Source: Chitinophaga agri
Lineage (GTDB): Bacteria; Bacteroidota; Bacteroidia; Chitinophagales; Chitinophagaceae
Reading direction: 5' to 3'
NCBI RefSeq assembly: GCF_010093065.1
Contig: NZ_CP048113.1
Span: 6,590,001 to 6,654,000 of the forward strand
DNA: 64,000 nucleotides
Under the pieces are notes generated by a model. It made no database searches. It was not told where the DNA came from and worked only from the letters and a program-made list of their open reading frames with translations. Below are positions 37,501 through 47,346 of the stretch, in pieces; position 1 is the first letter of the stretch; each line of letters begins with the position of its first letter. Both the position numbers and the translations under genes were made by a program.

Positions 37501-38184
37501 GTGCGCTATTCTGATTTTGAAAGTATCATATCTATACACAGAATGAGTCGTTATCTTAACGCTTGTGGAGGAGATACTAAAAAGGCAATGACTTTATATA
37601 GGAGAAACCTGCAACTATCTCAAGAGCTTTTTACAGTGATAAGTTGTTTCGAAATTGCACTTAGAAATGCAATAGACCGTAGTTGTTCTGCGTCCTACGG
37701 TGCTAATTGGCTTAGAGATGCGGCTCACAATGGAGGAATGTTTGATGCACGAAATACTGCTTTTACAAAGAATAGTATTTTAGATGCAGTTCGGAAATTG
37801 GGGGGTCGATATGCACATAATAAACTTGTCGCCGAGCTGGGGTTTGGATTTTGGCGTTATATGTTTGCCCCACACCAGTTTACAGCAACCGGCAGAATTT
37901 TGCTAAGAATTTTTCCTGCAAAACCGACTAGTACTCCTGCTATTCAATATAACCATACATATATTTTCAACGAATTGGCGAAGATAAACGACATCCGGAA
38001 TAGAATAGCTCATCATGAGCCAATATGTTTTATTCCTGGTACACCCATAAAGGATACCCGCTATGTAAGGCAACATTACACCCTTATATTGCAGTTATTT
38101 AATTGGATGGTTGTTGATGAGCGTGCATTACTTTATGGATTGGATCATATTAATACCGTATGCAACCAGATTGATAGCCTGTAG
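37501..38184 (+). CDS. Abi-family HEPN protein (abortive infection type)
   Basis: 227 residues starting at a GTG codon (no ATG nearby fits; the family typically starts M-R-Y-S-x-x-E-x-I-I). Characteristic pieces are RYLNACGGDTKKAMTLYRRNL, SCFEIALRNAID, ELGFGFWRYMF and the HEPN ribonuclease motif RNRIAHH (R166 to H171/H172). Abi_2-type proteins are toxins or RNases used against phage, some working with partner proteins. Its sequence is clearly A/T richer than the flanking genes and it sits beside a DUF4157 gene and a tRNA, a setting that fits acquisition by horizontal transfer. Confidence 0.88.
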   Translation: MRYSDFESIISIHRMSRYLNACGGDTKKAMTLYRRNLQLSQELFTVISCFEIALRNAIDRSCSASYGANWLRDAAHNGGMFDARNTAFTKNSILDAVRKLGGRYAHNKLVAELGFGFWRYMFAPHQFTATGRILLRIFPAKPTSTPAIQYNHTYIFNELAKINDIRNRIAHHEPICFIPGTPIKDTRYVRQHYTLILQLFNWMVVDERALLYGLDHINTVCNQIDSL

Positions 38185-38280
38185 TTTGTAGGGAGTTTTT
38201 TTACTTTAATAAAGCAGGAGGTGATATTCGTTAATAACCCTGGATACCTGAATATACACGGTTACTAGGCCTCTAAAAGA

Positions 38281-38323
38281 AAACGGAGAAAAATTACTTA
38301 GTATAAGCAATTTTTCTCCGTTT
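38281..38323 (-). terminator. Terminator after tRNA-Leu
   Basis: A perfect 15-bp inverted repeat AAACGGAGAAAAATT/AATTTTTCTCCGTTT with a 13-base loop directly follows the tRNA-Leu 3' end on the minus strand. Confidence 0.85.
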
Positions 38324-38324
38324 G

Positions 38325-38408
38325 TGCGGAAGAGGAGATTCGAACTCCCAAGCCCTTTCAGGCACTACCACCTCAAAGTAGCGCGTCTACCAATTTCGCC
38401 ACCTCCGC
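38325..38408 (-). tRNA. tRNA-Leu(GAG)
   Basis: 84 bases read on the minus strand. The acceptor stem GCGGAGG/CTTCCGC pairs with one G-T, the anticodon loop TTGAGGT carries GAG, and there is the long variable arm characteristic of leucine tRNAs, then GTTCGAATC in the T arm. CCA is not encoded. Confidence 0.95.
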
Positions 38409-38472
38409 AGCTCTGAAGTGGTGCAAAATTAATCGGTTTTTTATAACGAACAAATTTAATTAGTGATTAACA

Positions 38473-39630
38473 TCATTTTCTTAGTAAAATTCTGAAGGTC
38501 GTTCCCTTGTTAAGCTCCGACCAGCGTACAGTTAGCCGTCCTTTATGGTATTCCTCAATAATTCTTTTTGCCAGTGAAAGTCCCAGTCCCCAACCCCTTT
38601 TTTTGGTGCTGAAGCCCGGTCTGAACACTTTTTCGAAGTTCCCTTTCGGGATGCCCTTACCACTGTCCGTGATGTCGATGACTATATTCGCCGGTTGATT
38701 TTCTATATACACATCGATTGTACCTTTTCCTTCCATGGCATCGAGCGCGTTCTTCAGCAGATTTTCAATGACCCAGTCAAATAAAGAAGGCGATATCATG
38801 CCCGGAATTTCCCTTTCCTGGCAATGCATGGTCAGTATCACTTTCTGTGGAGACCGCTTCCGGATATAACCTACCATAGATTCCACCTGGCTAACCACAT
38901 TGTGCTCTTCCAGCTGGGGCACGCTGCCTATTTTGGAGAAACGTTCCGTGATGAGTTTGAGCCTGTCTACGTCTTTACGCAGTTCAGTAGCGACCAGGTC
39001 GTTGGCTTCATTATCCTTCAGGATCTCTATCCATGCTTCAATGGAAGACAAAGGGGTACCCAGCTGGTGGGCCGTCTCCTTGGCCATACCTACCCATAGT
39101 AAGTTCTGGGTGGCGCGGTTGGAGGTGGACAAGGCTACCAGTACGATGCTGATGAACAGTGCCACGACGATCAGCTGGATGTACGGGTAATAGCGTACCT
39201 GTTTGAGAATGAGGGAGTCTCCGTAATAGATGTAGTTATAGAGGTTGTTTTTAGCATCTATTTCCATGATGAAAGGAGGGTGCTGGTTCTTGAAAGTAGC
39301 CAGTTCCTCTTCCATATATCTGGGGTTCCCTGCAAGCTTTGTGGTGTCCAGGTTTCGGGAGTCGATGATATGTCCGTTCTCATTGGTGATAATAACGGGA
39401 ATGCTGGTATTATTTGTAATGATCTCTACGGCCAGATTGAGATTGGCTTCATCAGATGCCTGCAGCAATTCCCGGTTGGCAGCTACCCATGTCGCTACCT
39501 TCTTGGTTTCTTCCTCTTCCAGTTTCCCTGCGATGCTGCTGACATACCAGATAGTACCTACGATGATGATCACCGCGGTAGATACCAGTACAAACTTCCA
39601 GCCTATAACCTGTTTAAACATACTTAGCAT
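38473..39630 (-). CDS. Sensor histidine kinase
   Basis: 385 residues with two membrane segments (about 11-33 and 150-170) enclosing a periplasmic domain of about 115 residues that may be PAS/CACHE-like. H188 in AKETAHQLGTPLSSI is the phospho-acceptor; the HATPase domain has NLLKNALDAME, DSGKGIP and KRGWGLGLSL. The TAHQLGTP form of the H box is common in Bacteroidota kinases. No cognate regulator is next to it. Confidence 0.9.
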   Translation of the reverse strand: MLSMFKQVIGWKFVLVSTAVIIIVGTIWYVSSIAGKLEEEETKKVATWVAANRELLQASDEANLNLAVEIITNNTSIPVIITNENGHIIDSRNLDTTKLAGNPRYMEEELATFKNQHPPFIMEIDAKNNLYNYIYYGDSLILKQVRYYPYIQLIVVALFISIVLVALSTSNRATQNLLWVGMAKETAHQLGTPLSSIEAWIEILKDNEANDLVATELRKDVDRLKLITERFSKIGSVPQLEEHNVVSQVESMVGYIRKRSPQKVILTMHCQEREIPGMISPSLFDWVIENLLKNALDAMEGKGTIDVYIENQPANIVIDITDSGKGIPKGNFEKVFRPGFSTKKRGWGLGLSLAKRIIEEYHKGRLTVRWSELNKGTTFRILLRK

Positions 39631-39729
39631 CTAAATTAAGTATAATGTCCAATAAGTGTAGTGGAGTCAGAATCTATTATAATTTGTTGCATATTTGTAA
39701 GGCAAAATTTATTATTCACGCGTAAAAGA

Positions 39730-40761
39730 GTGCTTTTGTCGGTATTACCATCGGTAGCTGTTGTTATATTGAACTGGAATGGACGTAGTTTTCTGGAAAA
39801 GTTTCTGCCTTCGGTATGCAGGTCCACTTATGGGAATCTGCAGCTGATCGTGGCAGATAATGCCTCGACAGATGATAGTGTGGCATTTGTGCGTGAGCAC
39901 TTTCCGCAGGTCGGCATTATACAGAACCCAACGAATGACGGTTTTGCAGGAGGCTATAACACCGCTCTGCAACATGTTAAAGCTGATATATATGTTTTAC
40001 TCAACCAGGACGTGGAGGTAGAACCCGGCTGGATTGAACCGGTTGTCGCCCAGATGATGCGCGACCATCATGTAGCTGCCTGTCAGCCAAAACTGCGTTT
40101 CTATCATAATAAGGGAGAATTTGAGTACGCCGGTGCGGCGGGAGGGTGGATGGACATCCTGGGATACACTTTCTGCCGTGGCAGGATCTTATACACTACA
40201 GAAATGGACGAAGGGCAGTATAACGATGCGCAGGACATTTTCTGGGCCACCGGCGCCGCATTATTCATCCGTTCTGCCTGTTTCCATGAAGTAGGCGGTT
40301 TTGACGCTGATTTCTTCGCCCATATGGAAGAAGTGGACCTCTGCTGGCGGTTGAAGCGGGCAGGGTACCGCATCTGCTATTGCCCCGATTCGATTGTCTA
40401 CCACGTAGGAGGAGGCAGTTTGCCACAGGGTAACCCCCGTAAACTATACCTGAACTTCAGGAATAACCTGATGATGCTGTGGAAAAACCTGCACCCGACC
40501 GACCGGTGGATCGTCTTGTCCCAGCGTTTCTTCCTGGATGTCCTGGCTGGGGTGAAGAGCCTGGTGGCAGGTAAACCCGCAGATATGAAGGCGATCTATA
40601 AGGCCTACAAGGACTATCTCCGGTGGCGGAGGAACTATAAATTGTCGTCCGACAGGCTGCCACAAAAGCGGCTGGTTGAGCTGACGGGGGTTTTTCATGG
40701 CATAATGATCTGGCGTTATTACTTCCTGAACCGGAAGACTTTCAGGACACTGGAAAAATAA
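39730..40761 (+). CDS. Family 2 glycosyltransferase
   Basis: About 343 residues from a GTG at 39730 (a TTG two codons later is equally possible; a GTG at 39661 would add an unsupported leader). The GT-A fold shows VVILNWNGRSFLE, DNASTDDSV, QDVEVEPGW and a late GG-x-D-x-x-x-x-x-x-x-x-D-L-C-W motif (GGFDADFFAHMEEVDLCWRL), which is the pattern of rhamnosyl- and galactosyl-type transferases. Likely adds a sugar to a cell-surface polysaccharide or lipid carrier. Divergent from the histidine kinase. Confidence 0.9.
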   Translation: MLLSVLPSVAVVILNWNGRSFLEKFLPSVCRSTYGNLQLIVADNASTDDSVAFVREHFPQVGIIQNPTNDGFAGGYNTALQHVKADIYVLLNQDVEVEPGWIEPVVAQMMRDHHVAACQPKLRFYHNKGEFEYAGAAGGWMDILGYTFCRGRILYTTEMDEGQYNDAQDIFWATGAALFIRSACFHEVGGFDADFFAHMEEVDLCWRLKRAGYRICYCPDSIVYHVGGGSLPQGNPRKLYLNFRNNLMMLWKNLHPTDRWIVLSQRFFLDVLAGVKSLVAGKPADMKAIYKAYKDYLRWRRNYKLSSDRLPQKRLVELTGVFHGIMIWRYYFLNRKTFRTLEK

Positions 40762-40793
40762 CTTGCAATATTATTTGACATGATGTAAGTTTG
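40762..40793 (+). promoter_or_regulatory. Bacteroidota promoter for the small membrane protein
   Basis: TAAGTTTG at 40786-40793 is a TAnnTTTG box and CTTG at 40762-40765 gives a -33 element with 20 bases between, close to the consensus spacing for this group. Confidence 0.7.
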
Positions 40794-40812
40794 CAATGCG
40801 AAATAAATAGCT

Positions 40813-41013
40813 ATGGAACACAATACTGTTGAAAATAAGAATGACTTTACCGGTAGCTGGGTATCATCATCCCGTTTCCTGTTTTATGTGACAATTTTCT
40901 GCCTGTTATCATTTGTATTAGGCGGATGTTATAACCTGTTCAAACATCGCTATAAAGGTAAACCTGAAGTAGCTGTACCGGAAAACACCCTGTACAATCC
41001 GAAATATAAATAA
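40813..41013 (+). CDS. Small single-span membrane protein
   Basis: 66 residues with one hydrophobic segment (FLFYVTIFCLLSFVLGGCYNLF, about 23-44) and a polar end. It has its own promoter and terminator, so it is expressed alone. No family recognised; the C-terminal NTLYNPKYK is unremarkable. Confidence 0.7.
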   Translation: MEHNTVENKNDFTGSWVSSSRFLFYVTIFCLLSFVLGGCYNLFKHRYKGKPEVAVPENTLYNPKYK

Positions 41014-41032
41014 GTAGCTTAATTATATTGGT

Positions 41033-41068
41033 AAAAGCCCCCTGATCAATCCGGTCCGGGGGCTTTTT
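41033..41068 (+). terminator. Terminator after the small membrane protein
   Basis: AAAAGCCCCC/GGGGGCTTTT perfect 10-bp stem followed by T residues. Confidence 0.92.
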
Positions 41069-41185
41069 ATTTTCTTTTTCCCCAGATTGCCAGCCGGCAG
41101 TTCTCCCTTCCTGCCGTCGGCCCGGTACCATTATCCGCCCTTACAGTGCAATATTAGCCCAATTATTTCCTGCTTATCAGAGAAA

Positions 41186-41248
41186 GGTGACGAAACCGGA
41201 AACCATGGTGACAAAACCGGAAATCGTGGTGACGAAAATTCCAGGCGC
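41186..41248. repeat. Three tandem copies of a 21-bp repeat
   Basis: GGTGACGAAACCGGAAACCAT and two diverged copies lie at 41186, 41207 and 41228, in step of 21. The neighbouring DNA contains no supported gene. Confidence 0.65.
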
Positions 41249-41287
41249 CTGTTTCGGGTATTTTCCGCTGTGTTTAGATTCGCTCTG

Positions 41288-41373
41288 GTATTGATTAGGT
41301 AGGCTTTCTCTTCCGTTTCTCCTACGTCTTAAAACGTAAGAGAAACGTAAGAGAAAGCCTACCTAATCAATAC
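41288..41373. repeat. 86-base palindrome with 40-bp arms
   Basis: Arms 41288-41327 and 41334-41373 pair at 38 of 40 positions around a 6-base loop. The inner part of each arm is itself a direct repeat (ACGTAAGAGAA twice in the right arm). There is no coding potential. It may be an intergenic repetitive extragenic palindrome, a remnant of a transposon, or a strong RNA hairpin. Confidence 0.85.
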
Positions 41374-41471
41374 TAAGTAAAGGGTATACCCAGTCAAAGT
41401 AGATATTATTGCCGGAATGGAGGGTAGGGGCATTATTCCTGGTTTATCGGAATAAGGTCAGTTAGGGGCAT

Positions 41472-41505
41472 AAAAAAAGTCCTGATGTATAACACCAGGA
41501 CTTTT
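41472..41505 (-). terminator. Terminator after the tRNA-Gly pair
   Basis: Minus-strand stem AAAAGTCCTG/CAGGACTTTT with a following T run of seven residues, 8 bases past the tRNA-Gly end. Confidence 0.9.
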
Positions 41506-41512
41506 AAAGATG

Positions 41513-41585
<73 letters not shown>

Positions 41586-41722
41586 AGGTAAAAGAATCAG
41601 TTTGTGTAGAAAATATCTACATTCACCAATCTTTATGTTAAGAACTTTCTGATCTTTCCTGCTATCTCAGCAGCTGGATCTTTTACTGAATAAGTACTGA
41701 TAATTATCTGCACTTAACGATG

Positions 41723-41795
<73 letters not shown>

Positions 41796-42411
41796 AGGTG
41801 ATAAGTATCAATTTTGTGTAGTAAAGAACTACTAAAACCGATCGCTTAATAAAGAACTTTTTGTCGTCCGCTCGCGTTGTTTGCGATTGGGATTGCAAAT
41901 GTACGATAATGTTTGAAATCACAAAATATTTGTTCATTTTTTTCAAAAAAAATGTGAGCTGTTCTGATAAGGATATTGGTGCAGATGGCAGGTGTGATCC
42001 TGTGTAGCCCTTTGTATGAAAGGCTTTGTCAGCGGATGTATGACGATGTCATAGATCCGCTATGAACTGAAAATTTGTTACACTTTTATATGCCATTGGC
42101 AGAAAAATGTCAATGCTTTGCCTGATGGATCGGCTTATTAACCGTTGCAATAAATATGGCGTCACATGCCCCCGGAAACGTTTGATGAAGTCAACCGGTC
42201 TGCCGGAAACAGTACCTGCCCGCCTGCATGAAATATTAGCATCCACAGCTAATAAATACGCCCTTGTATGGTTATCAGCAATCAGGTCGCAGTCTGTATC
42301 CCATACAGAAATAAATAGTTGTATGATTGACATTTATTTTCTCTATATTAGCAACCATTCCACGTCTTCACAACATATACGTTATAGTAAAAAGTATATA
42401 AATTCTAAATT
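41796..42411. other. Intergenic region between tRNA-Gly and arabinofuranosidase
   Basis: About 615 bases. The left 150 bases must hold the tRNA promoter and the right end the promoter of the arabinofuranosidase gene; no clear boxes. An open frame (42107-42415, plus strand) overlaps the next gene's start region and has no support. Confidence 0.4.
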
Positions 42412-43950
42412 ATGAAGCATAAACTGTCCTTCCTGTTATTGCTCTTGTGGGCTTTCTCCACAAACGCACAGCACACTGCCAGCCTGGTCATTCAACCTAA
42501 ATCTGATCACACGATCAGCCGTCATATTTACGGGCATTTTTCTGAACATCTTGGTCGTTGCATTTACGACGGTTTCTGGGTAGATCCTTCTCTCAATGTT
42601 CAGAAAAAAGACCGTATCCGCCTGGATGTGGTAGAGGCACTGAAAAAGATCCGTATACCCAACCTGCGCTGGCCCGGTGGTTGCTTCGCAGATGAATATC
42701 ACTGGCGTGATGGTATTGGTCCGCGCGACCAGCGTCCTAAAATGGTCAATACCAACTGGGGCGGTGTAACAGAAGATAACAGCTTCGGTACCCATGAATT
42801 TCTTGAACTCTGCGAACTGCTGGATTGTGAACCATATGTATCCGCAAATGTGGGTAGCGGTACCGTAGAAGAAATGGCGAAATGGGTAGAGTATCTGAAC
42901 TTTGATGATGTCAGCCCGATGACCGCCATCCGTAAACAGAATGGTCATGAAAAACCCTGGAAGGTAAGCTTCTGGGGCGTTGGTAATGAAAGCTGGGGCT
43001 GCGGTGGTAATATGACTGCTGCCTACTATGCAGATCAGTACAAAAGATACGCTACCTACGCTCGTAACTACCCTGGTGCACCATTGAAGAAGATCGTCAG
43101 CGGTGCCAGTGATTACGATTTTAACTGGACGGAAACTGTCATGAAAAATATTCCGCTCCACCAGATGTGGGGGGTGAGCCTGCATTATTACACTGTGCCC
43201 AAGACCTGGAACGATAAAGGATCTGCTACTGACTTCACAGAGAAGGAATATTTCACCACCATGAAGAAATGCCTCGCTATGGACTCACTGGTGATCAAAC
43301 ATGCCGCTATCATGGATAAGTATGATCCTAAAAAACGTGTGGGCCTGGTTGTAGACGAATGGGGTATCTGGACCAACGTTGAACCTGGTACTAACCCCGG
43401 CTTCCTGTATCAGCAGAATAGTCTGCGTGATGCACTGATCGCCGGCAGCACACTGAATATCTTCAACAACCACAGCGACCGTGTGAAAATGGCGGAACTG
43501 GCGCAGACCATCAACGTACTGCAGGCGCTCATCCTGACCGACAAGGAAAAGATGCTGCTAACGCCTACCTATCATATTTTTGATCTGTATAAAGTACATC
43601 ACGATGCGCAATACCTGCCCATACAACTGAACAGTCCTGCATATACTTCCGGTAGTGAATCCATCCCTGCTGTGAATGTATCTGCCTCCCTCGATTCTAC
43701 CGGTGCGGTACATATCTCCCTGGTTAATCTGAACCCGACGCAGAAGATCACTGTATCTACGAGCCTGCAGGAAGTGAAATGGAAAACGGTTACAGGGCAG
43801 ATCCTGACTTCCGCGAAAGTAACGGATGTGAATTCTTTCGAACAGCCAAATAAGATACACATTGAAGCGTTCAAAGGTGCGAAGAAACAGGGTGACCAGC
43901 TGGTAGCCGAACTGCCTCCTGCATCTGTTGTCGTGCTGGAACTGAAATAG
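42412..43950 (+). CDS. Alpha-L-arabinofuranosidase, GH51
   Basis: 512 residues. A signal peptide ([12 protein letters not shown]) sends it to the periplasm or outside. The (beta/alpha)8 domain carries the acid/base E193 in GVGNESWG and nucleophile E316 in VVDEWGIW; early parts [18 protein letters not shown] and RWPGGCFAD are the family marks. The C-terminal beta-sandwich follows from about residue 390. It removes terminal alpha-L-arabinose from arabinan or arabinoxylan side chains. No GH43 or SusCD pair lies beside it, so it is not in an obvious polysaccharide utilization locus here, although a TonB-dependent receptor is nearby. Confidence 0.93.
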   Translation: MKHKLSFLLLLLWAFSTNAQHTASLVIQPKSDHTISRHIYGHFSEHLGRCIYDGFWVDPSLNVQKKDRIRLDVVEALKKIRIPNLRWPGGCFADEYHWRDGIGPRDQRPKMVNTNWGGVTEDNSFGTHEFLELCELLDCEPYVSANVGSGTVEEMAKWVEYLNFDDVSPMTAIRKQNGHEKPWKVSFWGVGNESWGCGGNMTAAYYADQYKRYATYARNYPGAPLKKIVSGASDYDFNWTETVMKNIPLHQMWGVSLHYYTVPKTWNDKGSATDFTEKEYFTTMKKCLAMDSLVIKHAAIMDKYDPKKRVGLVVDEWGIWTNVEPGTNPGFLYQQNSLRDALIAGSTLNIFNNHSDRVKMAELAQTINVLQALILTDKEKMLLTPTYHIFDLYKVHHDAQYLPIQLNSPAYTSGSESIPAVNVSASLDSTGAVHISLVNLNPTQKITVSTSLQEVKWKTVTGQILTSAKVTDVNSFEQPNKIHIEAFKGAKKQGDQLVAELPPASVVVLELK

Positions 43951-43980
43951 CCCCGCGTAATTACTAAGTACAATAACAAA

Positions 43981-44022
43981 GCGTTGGTACCTGTTGAGAC
44001 CGGGTGCCAACGTCTTTTTTTT
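43981..44022 (+). terminator. Terminator of the arabinofuranosidase gene
   Basis: GCGTTGGTACC and GGGTGCCAACGT form a stem, followed by eight T residues; the T run ends exactly at the convergent acetyltransferase stop. Confidence 0.9.
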
Positions 44023-44497
44023 ATACGCCTGTCTGCGTTGTACTTTTTAATACCATATCATACCTGTGCAGCCCCGCTGTATAGTAATCGTTTGTTATTT
44101 TGACCGTCACAAATCCGAATCTTTCGAAAAACCCGGCAGAATATTGTGTTGTATCTATCAGTATTTCATAGTTCCCGCATATGCTTTGGATCTCGCAAAT
44201 GCGATGAAGCAATAATTGTTCACCCAGCCCTTTCCTGTGATGATCTTTATGTATTAACCCCCACGCCAGCGTAAACTGTCCTTTGGTGCTCATCGAACAG
44301 AAACCGCCGCTTCCGGTTACTTTTCCATCATACATCAGCACATAGTAGTAAGTATCACGATCTTTGTTTACTACGGTATCCAGGAAGCGCTCAAAATCGC
44401 TGACTTCTCCGGCAGTAAAGAAATAGGGTACGTTGCTGATAAAGGCGTTTACACAAGCTTCCCTGTCTGCCGCTTCATATTTTCTTATTATTTCCAT
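44021..44497 (-). CDS. GNAT-family N-acetyltransferase
   Basis: 158 residues from the ATG at 44497; the longer reading to 44581 adds an unsupported 28 residues. The acetyl-CoA loop is HHRKGLGEQLL (Q/R-x-x-G-x-G/A form), and ends FFERFGFVTVKI. Substrate unknown; the family covers proteins, aminoglycosides and small amines. Confidence 0.88.
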   Translation of the reverse strand: MEIIRKYEAADREACVNAFISNVPYFFTAGEVSDFERFLDTVVNKDRDTYYYVLMYDGKVTGSGGFCSMSTKGQFTLAWGLIHKDHHRKGLGEQLLLHRICEIQSICGNYEILIDTTQYSAGFFERFGFVTVKITNDYYTAGLHRYDMVLKSTTQTGV

Positions 44498-44627
44498 GGA
44501 TGAGTGAGATGAGATTGACCAGTGTAATTTACCGGATTTATACAGGTGAAAAAAGCGGCAGGGAATATATGAGTGGGCCATTGCCGAAGCGATGTATAAA
44601 TAAAAAGAGCGTGGGGGGGCTACGACA

Positions 44628-44662
44628 ACGGGGCCGTATCATGTGTAATGATACGACCCCGT
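44628..44662. terminator. Hairpin after the TonB-dependent receptor gene
   Basis: A 15-bp stem with one mismatch (ACGGGGCCGTATCAT/ATGATACGACCCCGT) and 5-base loop, 22 bases past the receptor stop. The T tract is distant, so termination is not certain. Confidence 0.55.
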
Positions 44663-44684
44663 TATATGTGACTATGTTACTTCC

Positions 44685-47240
44685 TTACTGATGATAAGAA
44701 TAACGTATCGTCACACCGTATGTTCCCGGATCCCCCAGCACTGCTGCATAGTGTCCGGCATTACCCGCTGCCGGTAACAGTTGTTCAAAGTAATCTTTAT
44801 TGAACAGGTTGCGTCCCCATACGAACAGGGTCAGGCCATTCAGTGCGCGGAATCCGGCTCTTGCATTAAACAGGGTATATCCGTCCACATTCAGGTATTT
44901 GGAAGGGGAGGGGCTGGAGGAGAATGAAGAGCGGAAATATGCGTCCGCACCTACAAAGAAACGCGCATTCTGTCCCAGGATGATACCGGGATTTGAAACG
45001 ATTTCTCCCCCCAGTGAACCGGCCCACTTGGAAATACCGGGTAACTGCCCCCCGGAAATGTCCTTAAAGGCGGAGGAGCCACCCGTTTCCTCCAGGGGAA
45101 CCGGCGCGTTTTTAAAGGAAACATACTTGCCATCTGTGTAAGCCAGGGAGCCATACAGAGAAACGGCACTGTGTATCCTGATGCTGGCATCCAGTTCTAC
45201 TCCCTGTACGCGCACTTTCTCCGCATTCGCCAGGTAACCACGGTTTACGCCCACTTCTGCTGTCTGTACCTGTGTCTGATAATCCTTTATATCAGTTCTA
45301 TGGTATACGATATTGGCCGTAGCATTTTTGCCAGGAGACGTTTTCACACCTATTTCGAAGTGCTTTACTGATTCAGGATTGATCCTGGCCAGTTCTGTCA
45401 TCACCTTACCGCTGGAAGTGGGAAGACCACCCAGGTTCACACCAATAGGTTTATAGCTGGTAGAATAGGTGGCGAATGCATTGATCGCTTTTGTGGGCTG
45501 GTAAGCCAGGGTCAGTTGCCCGGATACATTACTTTCATCTACATCGGCATTGAACGTCTGATTGGTATACACAATGTTCTTCAACGCTATCAGCGCAGGA
45601 TCGTCTGTCTGTAGGCCGCCATAGGTCTGTCTGTCGTAGTCTACCTTTTTCTTATCGTAGTTATAACGCAGACCTGGTAACACATGTATCTGATCAGTAA
45701 TGGCCCAGTCCAGTTGTCCGAATACAGCGCCTCCAAATGTTTTCAGTCTGGAAGTGGTCCTGATACCATATCCGTCAAACAGTCCCGGTGTGGCCCATAG
45801 CTCACTTGTTGTACTTTGCGAGAAACGCCATTGTGCATTACCTGATTCTTCTACATGGTAAGGATCAGTTTTCAGGTCCTGCCATATTCCAAATACCCCT
45901 ATCACACCACTCAGTCTGGACGTCAGATCACCAGCGTAACGTACTTCCTGTGTCCACTGCTTATGTTTGGAAGTAGCCTGGGATAACTGTAGTACCGCCA
46001 GACCAGTGAAGTCCCTGTCATTGGAGGGATCCCAGTTCCAGTAACGCCATGCAGTAGTAGACGTCAGGGTACCATTGCCGATCTTTGCATCCACATTCAG
46101 TGATACACCACCCAGTTCATTACCCGAACGCCATGAGGTGTTATGGTCCACCAGCCGGTCGAAAGGATGCTCACTTGGCAATTTATAATTCAGGTCAGCA
46201 ATGATCTGGTTGAACTGACGGTAAGCCGGTCTTAACGTTGGCGCTACGCCTGCCACCACCTGCGCATATCCCTCGGGATGCTGTTCTGAATTGTCCGCAG
46301 TTAGCGTGATCTTTATCTTATCTGATGGTGTGTATAACAATTGTCCGCGCAGTCCCAGGTTGTTGAGGTCATTAATATATTTCTGTGATACGGTGTTGTA
46401 GATCGTACCGTCGCGTTGTGTACCGGAGAAGGATACACGTGCAGCAAATTTCTTGCTGAGTGGCCCGGAAACAGCGGCTTTTGCCTGGATGTAACCGTAG
46501 TTACCATAGCTTACTTCAAAGTTGGCTTCCGGTGTGAAGCCTGGAGCACGTGTGGTGATGTTGAACGCCCCGGCAGTCGTGTTCTTTCCGAAGAGCGTTC
46601 CCTGTGGCCCGCGTAGTACTTCTACCTGTTCTATATCGATAAAGTCAAGTGTAGTAGCTGCCGGACGCGCATAATACACACCGTCTACATAAAATCCTAC
46701 ACCGGGATCTATACCATCATTGGTCAAACCAAAAGTAGAACCCATTCCGCGGATGTTGAGCGTCGTATTACGTGGATTAGAAGAATACAACTGTACTGTA
46801 GGCACCAGCTCTTTCAGCCGGTTGACATTGAATGCACCTACATCTGCCACCAGTGAGCCACTCACTACAGATATGGGAATAGGTACTGCCTGTGCTGTTT
46901 CTATACGGCGACGGGAAGAGATCACCACTTCCGACAGACTGTTATCGCTCGTCAGCGTAATATCGAGTGGGGCGGAAGGACGTGCCGTCAGCTTTACTTC
47001 TTCCAGCTTATAACCCAGGGAACTGATTAACAACGTAAATGGAAATGCCTTACGTAGCGGAATGCTGAACCGGCCACTGGTATCGGCAACGGCGTGTACA
47101 TTGGTCCCTTTAATGACAACTGTGGCCCCTACAACGGATGTCCCCTCACCATTTTTTATCACGCCAACAACAGCATCCTGGGAGAATGCTGTGATGACCG
47201 TTAACAACATTGGCATAAGGAGTAATAATAATTTTCGCAT
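44685..47240 (-). CDS. TonB-dependent outer membrane receptor
   Basis: 851 residues from the ATG at 47240. The signal peptide (LLLLLMPMLLTVITAFSQ) is followed by a carboxypeptidase-like domain (GVIKNGEGTSVVGATVVIKG), the plug domain with LRGPQGTLFGKNTTAGAFN, and a 22-strand barrel ending VTIRYSYHQ. The family pattern (a long barrel with no SusD-like gene following) resembles siderophore or small-molecule receptors (FecA/OMR-type) more than SusC. The substrate is unknown. The gene has a 240-base leader containing a tandem hairpin structure. Confidence 0.93.
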   Translation of the reverse strand: MRKLLLLLMPMLLTVITAFSQDAVVGVIKNGEGTSVVGATVVIKGTNVHAVADTSGRFSIPLRKAFPFTLLISSLGYKLEEVKLTARPSAPLDITLTSDNSLSEVVISSRRRIETAQAVPIPISVVSGSLVADVGAFNVNRLKELVPTVQLYSSNPRNTTLNIRGMGSTFGLTNDGIDPGVGFYVDGVYYARPAATTLDFIDIEQVEVLRGPQGTLFGKNTTAGAFNITTRAPGFTPEANFEVSYGNYGYIQAKAAVSGPLSKKFAARVSFSGTQRDGTIYNTVSQKYINDLNNLGLRGQLLYTPSDKIKITLTADNSEQHPEGYAQVVAGVAPTLRPAYRQFNQIIADLNYKLPSEHPFDRLVDHNTSWRSGNELGGVSLNVDAKIGNGTLTSTTAWRYWNWDPSNDRDFTGLAVLQLSQATSKHKQWTQEVRYAGDLTSRLSGVIGVFGIWQDLKTDPYHVEESGNAQWRFSQSTTSELWATPGLFDGYGIRTTSRLKTFGGAVFGQLDWAITDQIHVLPGLRYNYDKKKVDYDRQTYGGLQTDDPALIALKNIVYTNQTFNADVDESNVSGQLTLAYQPTKAINAFATYSTSYKPIGVNLGGLPTSSGKVMTELARINPESVKHFEIGVKTSPGKNATANIVYHRTDIKDYQTQVQTAEVGVNRGYLANAEKVRVQGVELDASIRIHSAVSLYGSLAYTDGKYVSFKNAPVPLEETGGSSAFKDISGGQLPGISKWAGSLGGEIVSNPGIILGQNARFFVGADAYFRSSFSSSPSPSKYLNVDGYTLFNARAGFRALNGLTLFVWGRNLFNKDYFEQLLPAAGNAGHYAAVLGDPGTYGVTIRYSYHQ

Positions 47241-47346
47241 AATGTAAGATATTAGTTGATAGAAATTCAAATGTGTTGTTGGGTAAAGACACGCCGGTAA
47301 CCGAGCATACAGGTAGTGACTGTGCTATAGACTTACAGGATGTATT

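Noticed and set aside
38281..38408. Attachment site at the tRNA-Leu 3' end
   Set aside because: No second copy of the tRNA end was noticed to the left and no integrase gene is present in the window; the adjoining inverted repeat is better explained as the tRNA terminator.
41186..41248. The 21-bp tandem repeat as part of a CRISPR array or coding repeat
   Set aside because: There are no spacers, the copies are directly adjacent, only three units exist, and the frame that spans them has no start context or conserved composition.
42107..42415. A 102-codon frame before the arabinofuranosidase gene
   Set aside because: No domain, no start signal, and it ends inside the next gene start; it looks like chance reading of intergenic DNA.
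44685..47240. SusC-type receptor with SusD partner
   Set aside because: No SusD-like lipoprotein gene follows, and the barrel pattern is that of the siderophore-like group; the GH51 gene is too far and on the opposite strand.
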